From contig NC_044288.2 in assembly GCF_004027225.2 (NCBI RefSeq), positions 16,006,744-16,070,743 on the forward strand: 64,000 nucleotides of DNA, given 5' to 3'. This document shows, in pieces, positions 12,020 through 24,000 of this stretch (the stretch's first letter is position 1; every line of letters begins with the position of its first letter). The DNA is from Strigops habroptila. Lineage: Eukaryota; Chordata; Aves; Psittaciformes; Psittacidae. The position numbers and the translations under genes were made by a program. Under the pieces are notes generated by a model, which searched no databases, had not been told where the DNA came from, and was given only the letters and a program-made list of their open reading frames with translations.

Positions 12020-15000
12020 CATTTCTCTGGCCTCGTGAAGTCAGCCCAGAAAGTAATTATTTGCTCTGTAAACTAAGAAAAATATATTGATTATTGAGTT
12101 GAGCTTTAAAGAATACTTGTTTGTTGGAGATGCCCAGAAGAATTAAACAAAAGCTACACCAAGCTTGTTAACAAAGGCGCCCTGCTGTACAATGAGTGAT
12201 TTGTACTTTCCAAACAAGAGCACTGTCTCAGTAGTAGATGTTGTGAAAATACATATGGAAGAAAATACCTCCATTTATTGCGTTGTTTGTATTTATGCCC
12301 ACCATAGATGGTATTCGGGTTCCAGGATATTTGCATGCTACAGGAGAGCTGGGGAAGCAGCAGCAAGGGACACTCCAAGCTTTTAGAGACATAAATCTTA
12401 GTTTTGACTGACATCAACATACTTTAAAGATACTGAGGGCTCAGTGAATCTCTCCATACTCTCTCCTATAGTTTCCTGGTATACTGGATTTCTCACCAAG
12501 AAGACAACATTACCTAAAACTTCAGAAGTTTATAAGACATTTCTATGTACAAGCAAGAGTTATTCGTCTGTTAGCTGTGGGCACGAGTCTTATTAAGAAA
12601 TCACAAGAATAAGTAGCCTTAAATCTGGACTTGGGTAATGTTTCCCCTTAATAGCAAGTGGTATTCTGTGCAAGTAAATTGGGCTTCTTAATACCAAAGA
12701 CATTCAAGAAAAATTTGCAGCAGCTGCTAACAGGAGGCAAGTCTTTAGGCTTTCTCCTTCCCCTTCTATTACATGGCATTACATTTAGAGTGTCAGCTGA
12801 AAGTCATTATTAGCAAAAATAGATGAAGAATAATGTGCTAGGCACTGTTAAGTGGTTCAACTCTATCACAAGGGTATGGAAAAACAAATAAGGAATATTG
12901 CCTAAAATAATATATTTTTGATTTAAGGTAGTCATGGAAGGAACTGTGGGACAGAACATGTTTGTGCTTTAAAAGAAGCCTGATTCATACATGTGGCTTA
13001 AAAGCAGCCTGAGTTTTAAATAGAAAATAGAATTGGTTTTCTTATTATCCTGGGAGATGTTCAAGACTTGGTGGGCAGATAAATCATAAAAATGTAACTG
13101 AAAGTGTAAGGGAACTGTAGTCACTGACTAGAGCTTGCGGGATTTGGCCTGTTTATATCAATGAAATCATTTTCCTGAAAAATAAATGAATAATGCTATT
13201 TGGATCTCATTCACAAATGCCACAAGCTGAAGGGTTCCTTTGAAAGCGGTTCCTGTTGTATTCTTAACATCCTGAGTAACTTGACTTTCAGATTCCTTGA
13301 ACTGATTATGAGCATATTTGGAAGGGAAGCAATAATCACAGAAGGATTAACACTGATTATTCTCCAGGGGCAAGAATGACAAAGCCTGAAAACAAGGCTT
13401 CCTCAGAACTTGTACCAGCCTCTGGTGGAGATGGCGTTTGCCAGCTCCACTGTGGTTAGTGAGGCTACAGGAAGGTAGTCTGTCACCTCCTGAGCCCTGC
13501 AACCCAAGCCTCTCCATATCCATCTCCACAACTGAGATCCCCAGTTACCAGAAATTGTGCTGCTTCTCCAGTTTGCCTCTCCTGCCAGGCTGAAATCACT
13601 CTGGTTGCTTAGGAGTTGTTGTGAATGTCAAGGTAACTGCTAAGGGAGCAGCAGTATTCTCATGTGTGGCCAACACCTACCCTTGTTGGCAGTGAGAGCT
13701 GCTGGGCTAGATGTGATGTGGGATTGCACAAGGAGCTTCATTAATAAGAAACAGAGGGAATGGGACAGCAGTAATTGTGGGGAAGCAGGTAGGTTGAAAA
13801 TAGACATTAGGAGCAGTCAAAAACGACTTGTCTCCTCCATTCATTTGGAAGAGTGAGCTTTGGGAAATGTTAGACACATGTTGTAATTGGGAAGGGCAAA
13901 CTGATCCCACCTGGCAAAACCCCTCTGTGGTATTCAAGAGTATCTTGATGGTGGGCTCAGTAAAGTGGCTTTGGGCATAGGATTATTTTAACATTTCTAC
14001 AGATATGAGCTCCACAGAGAAGTTTAAATAAAACTCTTCCTGCTATTTCAAGTTCTTAGAGGGCAAATATTCAAGAAGGTTGTGGCCACACGAATGCGAT
14101 AAACATTGGTAGTCATATAATGGATCCTCTCGTATTAAGATAATTTTTCTATAAGTCTGGAAAATCTACCCAGTTTCTAATCCAACGTTATTTCTTCCCA
14201 TAGCAGTAATATTTTCCTGGGAATCTTTTCCTCTGGTTTTGAGACTCCCTATCTCAAGTAAGTCCATAATCTACCAGGACCCAAAAAATTCTTCGTTTAT
14301 CCCTGGTTTAGTTAAAAACTTATCACAGGCTTCATGTGGCTACAAAGAGAAATTATACTTTTTTTTTTTTTTTTAAATAAAAAAGGTGGATGTGTGCATG
14401 CAAGACCACATGTTGTTATTCCAGAATTACCATTGTCCTTGTTCCTGTACCCTGCTGTCACACACCACACTGTAATCAAGAATAAAGTGGTTTTGTGCTC
14501 CAGTCTATGCTACTGTAGGGACAAATGCAAAATGCATTTCTTTGCCATTGACTAGCGATGCGGCACACTGCAAGAGCTCCAAAACAGGTTGCTGTTCCCA
14601 GACCTCTGCACAGGGGGGCAGAACTGGATCTTCTATGAGAACATGAATTCAATTTACAGCAAGCAAAGCCCCTTCTTGAAGCCGCACTCATCTAATATTT
14701 CTCGTTGTAGTTCAGCTATCTGATTGCTGCCTGCATATCGCCAGTCTTTTAAGCACAGATGATATCACAGGCAAGGATGCCTGGAATAATTTGACTAACT
14801 GGGAGCCGCATACTAACAGCAAAAGGCTGAGGATCTGGCCCTGTGCATCCCAAACCCTCAGCAAATCTCAGCTCTGCCTCACTGGAATAGCTCGACATAG
14901 ACATCCCCCAGAAACGACGTCTCCAAGTAATTTTCTTTTAAAACATCATTTTATTTTTCTCCGCATCAAGAAAGAACATAGTAACAAACCGATTATCTTG

Positions 15001-15342
15001 AATGAAGCCTCAGAGAGAAACTGCATTAACTGAAAGGTCTAGACTGGCCTGAGGTATATTTTGGCCAGCAACAAGTAGAACAATACACTAAAACAGAAGC
15101 GTTGATATAAAATAGAGCAGAACAAAATAACTACATGCAATGTGTTAATCAGGTTGTGGGGTAATTGAATGGCATTTCCTAAATTCACTAGCATCAGATA
15201 ATGACATAAAGTGCCGAGGTACTGCTTAAAGAATTGTACCATAAAATACCTCGGCAGGCAGACAATGTTTCTTGCCTTGAATTTCCTGGAGGGAGAGTTA
15301 GATTAGTAATGGTGAGAGGATTTTGTGTTGTTGTGGCAGGAT
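12020..15342. other. Intergenic; no gene recognised
   Basis: AT-rich sequence between the three-domain Kazal gene and a possible decayed SPINK 3' end. I found no Kazal cysteine pattern, splice-flanked exon or known repeat on either strand. There is a T run near 14350. Confidence 0.55.
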
Positions 15343-15532
15343 TTTATTGAGCAGCAACAAAAAAAATATTTCCAATGAGGTGGCCATAAAAGAGGGCTGT
15401 CTTCCTCTCCACGCTGAAGAGCTGCCCCCCTGGGGCAGGGGGTGCTGCTGGGATACTGCTCTGCCTGCTGTGCCCTTGACTACTCCTGGGCAGTACTGCG
15501 TAACTCTGCATCCAGGTGAAGGATTTGTCCCC
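15343..15532 (-). pseudogene. Possible remnant of a SPINK terminal exon and poly(A) site
   Basis: An AATAAA (15343-15348, minus strand) sits in the context TTTATTGAGCAGCA, almost the same as at the 3' end of the SPINK at 431-4376. About 145 bases upstream, 15485-15532 reads roughly like a terminal Kazal exon: it opens GGACAAATCC, against GGACAGCAAT in ovomucoid, and gives DKSFTWMQSYAV. The final Cys-stop is out of frame and the splice-acceptor AG is gone. No matching first-half exon was found upstream, up to 17 kb. The similarity is short, so this is tentative. Confidence 0.3.
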
Positions 15533-17089
15533 GTTCATTTCTGCTCACGATTTCCCCTCAATTGACTGGTGGATTTTCCCATTTAGTGGACATGGCTCCT
15601 GGAAGATGCCCTCTCAGGACCACTGGGATCTTGAATGCAACCAGGAGATCTGCTTGTCTCCAAGACATCATGGTCCCAGGGGCCATTCTCATCCTCTCTG
15701 CTGCTCTCCCGGAAAGAAAATAAGTGCTGGAGCTGGTGTTCTCTTGCACTCGACTCCTTCACTCAGATGAGGGGGGCAAGAAGCAGCATGAAGCCCCTGA
15801 GCCACACACCACTGGCACTACCTCCCAGAGCCTCAATTTGTCTTGGTCTTAAGAAATGGCATCGAACAATGAAATGCCTTCCCATACATAGACCTCCCTC
15901 TCACAGGAGGGACATTCCAGCCCTGGGAAGGGACTTGGCACTAAATGGTTGCAGAGAGTCATGTCTTTTGCAAACAAATTGTCTCCCTTCCGAGAGCTGC
16001 TCTCTCCGGTCTCTGGAAAGTGACACATTGTCACTTAAGATTATTAACTATTTGACTGGGAGACTGCTGCTGCACAGCATCCCTCACTGCCAGCACTTTG
16101 CTGTTAATGAATAATAAATTAACGCTATGACTCTAAGCCCTTCCTTTCATCAGCTGAGGCTTCTGGAGGCCGAAGAATCTCAAAGGATCCTCTACAAACA
16201 AGGACAGTCGACGTAATTACCTACAAGCAGCAGCTAAGTGGTGGGTGAGGTGCAAAATGGGCTGCAACAGCAATTGCTAGCAGTCCTCTGAACATCGGGT
16301 CTGTTAGGACTGACTGCCCACTAGTTTTCTGCAATCCCCCGCAGTGATGAACACTGCAAACACGAACGTGGGCAGCCAGGTATCTGCCTGCCCAGAGAAA
16401 ACATCTTGTCCCGTTGCTTTGGGAAGCTGATCGGATTGCAAAAGAGCTTCTCTCACCTAAAGGTGGTTTTCCAATCCTGTTTGCAAGAGGAAGACATGCA
16501 GCTGGGAAACTGCCTTTCTTCACCACTCCTGGGCATAAGAAATTGAGACTGACACTCGAAACTGAAACAGGGTTGAGCAGCTCCTGGTGACATCAAGACG
16601 TTCTGTGCCTCCGTGGCTGTTGCAAAGCAGCCACAAAATACTCCCAACTGCAACAACGTTGGGGCTGTCTCTAACTACGTGTATGTTCAGGCTTGCTTGG
16701 TGCCTCTTTGTGCTGCCCAAGTCTCCCATACAGTAATGCAGGGGAGAGACAGCAGGTATTTGACAGCAGCGGTTAGGGAAGCAGACAGTTGTTCTCACCC
16801 AGAGACTGTCTGTCTGAGGTGCCCTTAGTGGAATAAATCACTTGGACTATTGCACCAGGATGCATCTCCAGCCCTGGTTTTCTTTTGGAAAGCTGGATGA
16901 CGGCAGATGCCCTCAAGATCTACCCACTGCCTTTGTGGTTTTGTTGATTTCTTTATAGATCCCTCTCCCTGTAATTTGCCCGTTAATATCCGCACCCCAG
17001 GATTGTTGCAGTGATGTAATCATGCAACATCTTAGGTAAAAACAGAATGAGACATATTATTAAAGCAAAACATAAATGCTGATGGCTTT
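15533..17089. other. Intergenic; no gene recognised
   Basis: No Kazal exon, RNA gene or known repeat was recognised between the possible SPINK remnant and the next gene's poly(A) site. Confidence 0.55.
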
Positions 17090-17095
17090 TTTATT
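17090..17095 (-). terminator. Poly(A) signal of the Arg-rich-tail SPINK
   Basis: AATAAA on the minus strand, about 125 bases past the TAA stop at 17220-17222. Confidence 0.7.
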
Positions 17096-17219
17096 AAGCA
17101 GAGGTTTTCAGGATTCAACAGGAGCTTTCAAGGTTCAGGACAAGCCTTTAGGGGAGCATCTGCCATGGGGAACGGTGCCAGGGAGGATTCCTCTGTATGA
17201 GCTGAAGCCTGTCAGGAAA

Positions 17220-19190
17220 TTAACACTTTCGAAGAGATCTCAAGCGAAGAGTCCGACGGCTTCTCCTGTGGAGAAAGAAATCAGTACCTCAGAGACAGAG
17301 CATCTCGGCTTTTGCTGTTTGCTTCTCCTTCTGGCGAAAGATATATCGTACAGGGGCTTAAACAAAATAGAAAACTTCTGAATGCTATTCCAGCTATTTC
17401 CTTTTATTACTAACCTTCAAAGACAAGATAAAGACTTAATTTAAAGGAAGAACAAATAGTCTGTAGAAAAAAGACTTTGTTTGCTGAAAAAAAGCTCTTC
17501 AGCAAATTACTTAAGAGGGAAACGAAGAACTATCCTAAATGGTACTTCTTTATATGTGAAAGAGGAATTCTGGCAAATTCTCCCAATAAAAACTGACCCT
17601 TGAGATAAACAGATAAACGCAAAGTAAGAGAACTTCAGTTGTCCAACCAGCCTCCAAGACTGATTAGTTAGTTTAAGCTAAGTTAGTTTGCCATTTAGTC
17701 AGTGAAGAGACTTATTTTCATACTTACAGGAATGCATTGCAGAATAAGCATTTATTGCCATATGTAACACCGTCAGACCCACAGTGTGGGACGTATTCCA
17801 TAGTGCAGACATTGCTGGGTACCACGTAGTTTCTGCAGTAGCCCTGCAGATAGATGCAATCTATGTTCACAAAAAAGCTCTCAACAGCAGATATGTATTA
17901 AAGGTGACATTAGGAGACCCCGCACACACCCTGAGCTCCCCTCAGTACTGGCCAGAAGAAGATACTGAGAAAAAGCCCAAGGACAGGGCAGGAGTACAGT
18001 GATGCATTGCCTCTAGCAATGTAGAGTCTGCATAACTGTTGTAAATGCTGTTGCAGTATCTTAGACAATAACTTGGACACGAATTGAATACTGCACTACT
18101 TGTTGAAACTATCATCAGATGAAAATAGCAATTTCACCAAATAATATCTGTGGCAAATATTGCTCAGACAGCTGGATGGCTCAAGATTTTCAAATGCTCA
18201 TCACAATGTGATTAGTAAGGATTTATAGAGAAGCTGCTTTAAGGAAAGAAATGATGGAAAATAGAAAGATCCATCCCTTACCTGCAGTGCACCAATATCT
18301 GGAAAAAAAGGAAAAAAGAAGAAAATATGATACAAATGCAATTCATGGGTTCTGTTAGAGTTAAAATCTGTGAATGCATGCCCTGAATATGCAACTTTCA
18401 ACTCACAGTTAGCAAATTACTTCTTAGACAAAAGGAATTTCAGGCAAAATTTAGTGGTATATGATATGTTTGCAACATTGATTCTGTAGAATAATGGTTT
18501 TTAATGAGGGTTGCAGCCAAAATGGAAAAGGGTGTGCAAAATGGAAGAAGAGAACAGCATTTTTCATGGTTCAAAGGATGGAGCAGGACACGCACTCAAA
18601 GCTAAGCAAGTTATTGAGGCAAACAGGGTCATAAAGATGGCAAGTACTTAGAGGTAGCATCTTGTATGCATTGCCACAACAGTTCTTAAATACAAGGAGT
18701 ATTTAGTGAGATGTAACTTCTATGAAGCTTCTACAACTGCTCAGGCTCTCAGATTGCATCTCAGTTCAGGATGACTACAAGAAACATTCTCTCTCATTCA
18801 GTAAAATAATTTGTGTTTCTGCAACATTTCAGAGGTTAAATGCTGGATGTCTGAGTCTCTGGGTTATACCACGTACATGTCACTTCTTTCATTATGCATA
18901 AACTAGCGCTGAGAGTAGAGCTGTTCCCACAGTTGTTCTTACCCACTCAGTTCTGTTGCTAAAATATTACCCCATAAGTGATAGTCTTTGATGTCAAGTC
19001 TTTTCAACACTATCTTTCTAGGAGTAAATAAGTCCTTGTAGAATGAAGCTCTTTCCAGTCTGAGGATGTTTTTGTGGTTTTAAAGACAGCCAGCGCTTAC
19101 TCAAAGCCAGAGCAGGAGGCAGTAAAGCTACTCACCTGGGATGCAGCAAAGGGCTAGAGCAAACAGCAGCAACACGCCTGCTGTCTTCAT
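17220..19190 (-). CDS. Single-domain Kazal inhibitor with Arg-rich C-terminus, 4 exons
   Basis: A secreted single-Kazal protein of 77 aa. Exons: 19136-19190 (signal [18 protein letters not shown]), 18282-18298 (DIGALQ), 17728-17843 (Kazal first half) and 17220-17265 (second half, TAA). The coding total is 234 bases, in frame, with GT/AG junctions. The first half contains [20 protein letters not shown], so P1 is Met. It closely matches domain 7 of the ovoinhibitor in this window ([18 protein letters not shown]) and points to a shared origin. The second half is [14 protein letters not shown]: 7 of 14 residues are Arg or Lys where paralogues carry Gly, Lys and His. It keeps the 14-residue spacing and the final Cys and has no internal stop, so it looks functional. 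I saw no clear TATA box. Targets are probably chymotrypsin- or elastase-like, from Met at P1 (inference). Confidence 0.9.
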
Positions 19191-20937
19191 GGTGGCTGAA
19201 GCATCTGCGTGCAGCGAAGCCTGTGTTTTGCCCAGTAAACATCACCTTAATTCTGCCCTCAGGTGGTAACCACGCTAGATGTACTCATGTACGTACATGA
19301 GTCTGTGCTCATTCAGATTTGGCTCATCCACCCTTATTCTGAAGTAACATTCCTGGTCTTTTGTCAGGGCGGTAGTCTCAACAGAGGTAAGCCGTGCTGC
19401 AAGCCAGGAAGAATACTTCTTCATCAACAGGAGTCACAAGAAGTTTAGGTATGTTTGATACACCCTCTGTGGTGTTATTTTAAGTGAAATATATGACAAG
19501 TTCCTTCTGAAGGACCATAGAAAATTCCTGTGGGCAGAAGAGCAACTGTACAAACCTAAGCAGCAGCTGCTGTCAGATTTCCTCTGTGTGCACCTATCAG
19601 CGCCTATTCATGTGCGGTGCTCTTTCATAAGCAAAACATTGAATGAACCATTTCCAGAGTGGAAAGTCTCTACTTGTATTTTCACGCTTCATCCCAGTAA
19701 AGCATCATGAAGCTATAATGAAACAAGGAAAGCAGTGAGCAGGGAAGGCAAGCAAGAGGGTCTGCCAGACACCAAAGGGACTTGAACAAGAGATGGAGCA
19801 AATTTTATAGGCATATGCAAAGAATTTACAATTGTTATTTCCCTTAAAAGCCATGAGCAGTGTGAGTTAGATTTGCTCTAATGAACTGATAGACCAATGA
19901 TGACAGAATGATGTGAGACCCTAGCCTCGATCCTAGAAAAGTTGAACCCAATCTGGAAATGGCTGCTTCATCCATCTGCCCATCTCAATATAAATCCTTT
20001 GTTTTACCACCAAAACATCGCTTTTTTGGATGACCTCATTCCATCAAGAAAAACAAGCGCCCTCCTCCCTTCAGCTCCCAGAAGTAGTGCATATGAGAGA
20101 TATTACTTTTTAGAAGGGATATGCCCAATTTATTTATGTTTCTCTTGTGTGGATCAAAAACCCACCAATTCAATACCCGAACAGAGAACAAAAGCAAAAT
20201 AAATTTCATGGACAATATGCCAATGACAGGTCACACTCTCAAAAAACAGAAGGGTATTTTGTCCTTGGATTGCAAAACACTGCTGAGATACTCCTTGGGC
20301 TGGCAAAGAGTATTATGTTATTAAAGACTACGAGAGGAGACAAGTAGGCAGGAGTAGGAACCATCCCTAGGATGGCATTTGTCTTAAAACTTTTGGAGGT
20401 TGTTAAAGGATGATTTGAAGATGAGAAAAACCTAGAAATAAGTAATTTGTAGGACCCAGAGACATAGGCAGTGTCTGAAAAACACAGGCTTTGCTAACAG
20501 ACTGCCCTTGCAGAGTGCTACACTTCAGGTGAAGGCTGGGTTCAGGAGGCCAGGAATCAGCTCTTGGTGCAGACACCACCACAGCCTGAGCAGGTTTTGC
20601 ACAGGGAAAGTGCACCAGAAATGCCTTAGGAAGATCAGCTGGTGTCATCACTTCAGAGCAGCATTTCAGCCCTTTACAATGTCAAATGTCTGAAAGGGTC
20701 TGAACACTAATGTAGGCTGACTATCATTTATGTGAAAAGTCACACAGCTCTGAGGTTTGTGCTGTGTGTATTTAATTTTGTGCCTTTTATGAGAGGGAAG
20801 GGAGCAAAACGTGGGTTTTGTTACGTCCCAGAGCTATCAGCACATAACCTATTCAGCCTGACATCATCATTCAACAAACCAGAAGAAAATGTTTCATGCA
20901 ACACATGAAACAAGGCAAAGAAATGTTGCTGATTTAG
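19191..20937. other. Intergenic between the Arg-rich SPINK and ovomucoid
   Basis: Contains the 5' flank of the Arg-rich SPINK and the 3' flank of ovomucoid. No exon, RNA gene or recognised repeat was found. Palindromic ATGTACTCATGTACGTACAT-like sequence occurs near 19278-19298. Confidence 0.5.
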
Positions 20938-20943
20938 TTTATT
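20938..20943 (-). terminator. SPINK7: Poly(A) signal of ovomucoid
   Basis: AATAAA on the minus strand, about 117 bases beyond the ovomucoid stop codon. Confidence 0.8.
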
Positions 20944-21059
20944 GAGAAAGAAAATCAGGAGTGAGCTGAGTTCCCCAGAGAGCAAGATGAACTGAGGTGA
21001 GATTTTTAGTTGGGATTTGCCAGTGGGGATCCTGTGGTGAATTCTCTCAGCACTGATAC

Positions 21060-24000
21060 TCAGCATTTTCCAAAATGGCTTAAAGTGAGAGTCCCATTGC
21101 TGTCCCTGAAAGTGAGGAGAGGAAAAAATGGATTAGACAGAGTCCTGCCTGCTATAATTTGTCCTTTTCCTTGGCTCCTAGAGAAGGCAGATAGAATCCT
21201 GCCCCAAAGACAAAGAACTTGCAGATTCATAGTCTCTTTAACAAAGAGATAAGTAAGATGATTTAACCCATTCTGCAGACTTAAAATATTTTTTTGGAAA
21301 CCGTGATGAAACTTCAAATTCCATTTCTTTGCAACATGCAAGAAAAATTCCATTAAGATTAATGGTCTTCAAACAATTCACACTAACAAACCAGACACAG
21401 CTTTTTGTATGCTCTAATGGAAACAAAAATGAATGGTTGGCATGATGGCTGGTATTCTCTCCTGCCCCAAATTCCTACCCAACACTGGTCAGGAAACAAG
21501 AAAGTGGCAACTGTGCAAACTTGTGTTTATAGAAGGCAACTGATAACAGGGATGTGATCCATGTTTGTACATACACGACAGCATTGCAGAAGCTACACTT
21601 GTTGCTGTATGTTTTGCTGTCAGAGCCACAGAGAGGCAAGTACTCAAGTGTGCAAACAGGTTTAGGGTAGTCACTGCAGTCAACCTGGAAAAGAAAAGGT
21701 CTAATATGAAGGATATGAAGGAGTCACCAGCAGAAGGGCTTGAACCCTTCGCTACAGCTGCAGTGCTAATAATAACAATCTAACTGAAAGTAATTAACTT
21801 CCTTGCACAATCTGATATAAACGGAGGTATCAGTTTCTCCTATGCCAGAAGAATTTTATAATATAAAAATAGATCATAATTTCCTGTTTGAAGAGATGTG
21901 TACGATACTCTGGCCATAGCATTTCCAAGCAGCGGCAATTCACTCCGTGAATGTGCCGTGCTCGTAATCACATTGTACTGTGTTCCCAACCCGGCCAGGA
22001 AATTAAATGGAAAAACCCTGCTGTCTGGAGAACTGTAAGCACTGATGCCTGTGTAAGGGTCCAGTATCCCTCCTGTAGTCTTAAAACAGGAAGATCAACA
22101 TTTAGCTAGATACTGTGAGAGTGGGACTTTGTTTCTTGTGCAATGTATGCTACACTTGCTGAGAAGTATTGTAGTGCAAAAAATGTGTATGGATCCTGGA
22201 AGAGGCTGAGGAATTTCATGGAGAAGAAATCTATCAATGCTTATTGACTACACAGAAATTGCAGCTAGCTGAGGTCTGTCACCCAAAAAATAGGTGGAGG
22301 TTGGAAGAGTAGAAGTCCCATACATCATACATACCCACTCTACTCTTACTCTCTCCTACACAATCCTTACAACCCCTGCTAAAAGTGGACTCTGCATCAA
22401 GCCATCATGGGCATGATGGACCATTGGTCTGACCCCAAAAGCCATTCTCTGTTCTTCTCAGTTCTGCCCTGATGAATTATTTCTGCTACTCTTCTTTTAC
22501 TCATCCCTTTCTGTGCAGTCACCCTCTTCCTTTTCTGACATTAGCGTGGATAATGTGTATTATGTGTGGAGAAAGCCAAATCTTCCCTGTGCTGAAGAAC
22601 AGCAGCACCTAAATTCCTGTGGGATGCTGCTGGTCTGGGGGCTGCTGCAGACACTGGCAGTGCTTAACCTGACATCAGCAGGACTGAAACATGGTCCCTC
22701 ATCGGACTCCACTTACTGTAGTGTCTTCCTTCTTACATTCACCGTCATATTTCTTGTCAACACTGGTTCCAGCCTCTCTGGGAAGGGAAGAGACTCACGT
22801 TAGCGAGTTCTGTGAGCAACCTGATCTGCTGAACGCCATGTCCCAGGCATGCTGATCAGCCTCAGGTATAACAGACAGGATACAGGAGACATGCAAATTA
22901 GTTTGTGTCCACATGGCTCTAGATACCAGTACAGGTGGTGTCACAGCCTGCCAGAGTGCTGCTTTATAGCGTGATGTGAAGGACAAGGGAGCGTCCAGGG
23001 TGTTAGAGTGAATGAGGAGGTAGGTTTTGTGACAATGTAGATGCACCTTAGGTCAGTTGCAAGGCAGCATCTGCCACATAGACCCTTTTAACTTAGTAAA
23101 GAGAAGCATTCTGTCCTGTGTTAGATCCCCACCCCCCTACTTCTCTCTCTCTAGATCAAAGGCAGTTTTCTTTCTATTCACAAAGGAAGACAGGGTCTAG
23201 TTACCAGGAAAAGAGGAGGGTCAAAGTCCAAGCACCTTAGAGAAAAGGCCTTGGTGGAAGACCCGATATTCAGAAAAGCAGTTGCCAGGAGTGCTAAGCA
23301 CTCATTGTCCCTCACAGGATAGCTCTGCATATGCAGTACTCACAGGTTATGGGCACACAGCAGGCACTCGTCGTCGTAGGTGACCCCATCAGTCCCGCAG
23401 ACGGGGCTGACATCTTTGTTGCAGAGCAACACCACTTTACCTTCCTCGTCTGTTGTGTTGGGATACCTACTGCAGTCCACCTGCTGGGGGAACACACAAC
23501 AAAGCACTGGTGAAGGCTTACTTACAGGAAGCAAGTAGATCTGGTGATTGTGTCTGTCTGGCCACCTAGGATACCACCACAGCAGGAAAAACATTTTTCT
23601 CTGCGTCACTATGATGACAATTCACTTGAAGATGGCCAATGCAAGACTCTGACATCTCATATATCCTCTTATTTGGTGTCTGAATTCTTTCTTGGTGAAG
23701 ACAAGCAGCTCTGGCCACTGAGAAGCGGGACATGCCTCTTATTTTGCCCTTGGTTTCACTTACAGGGACAGTTTCCTTGCATTTTCCGTCATGGTCTTTG
23801 CCGACATTGGTTCCATTTTCTCTGGAAAGTGAAAGACAAATATTAGGAAGTTCAAAAAGAAGCCTTGCTACATCCTAGGTTCTGGAAATATGCAACCGAT
23901 ACAAGGGAAAGCTGACTCTTTATCGGTCAGGCTTATATATATAGGTATTTTTTGAGAAGGTAGTGCCATCCTCCCTGACCAGCTAGCACTGAGTGGCTGT

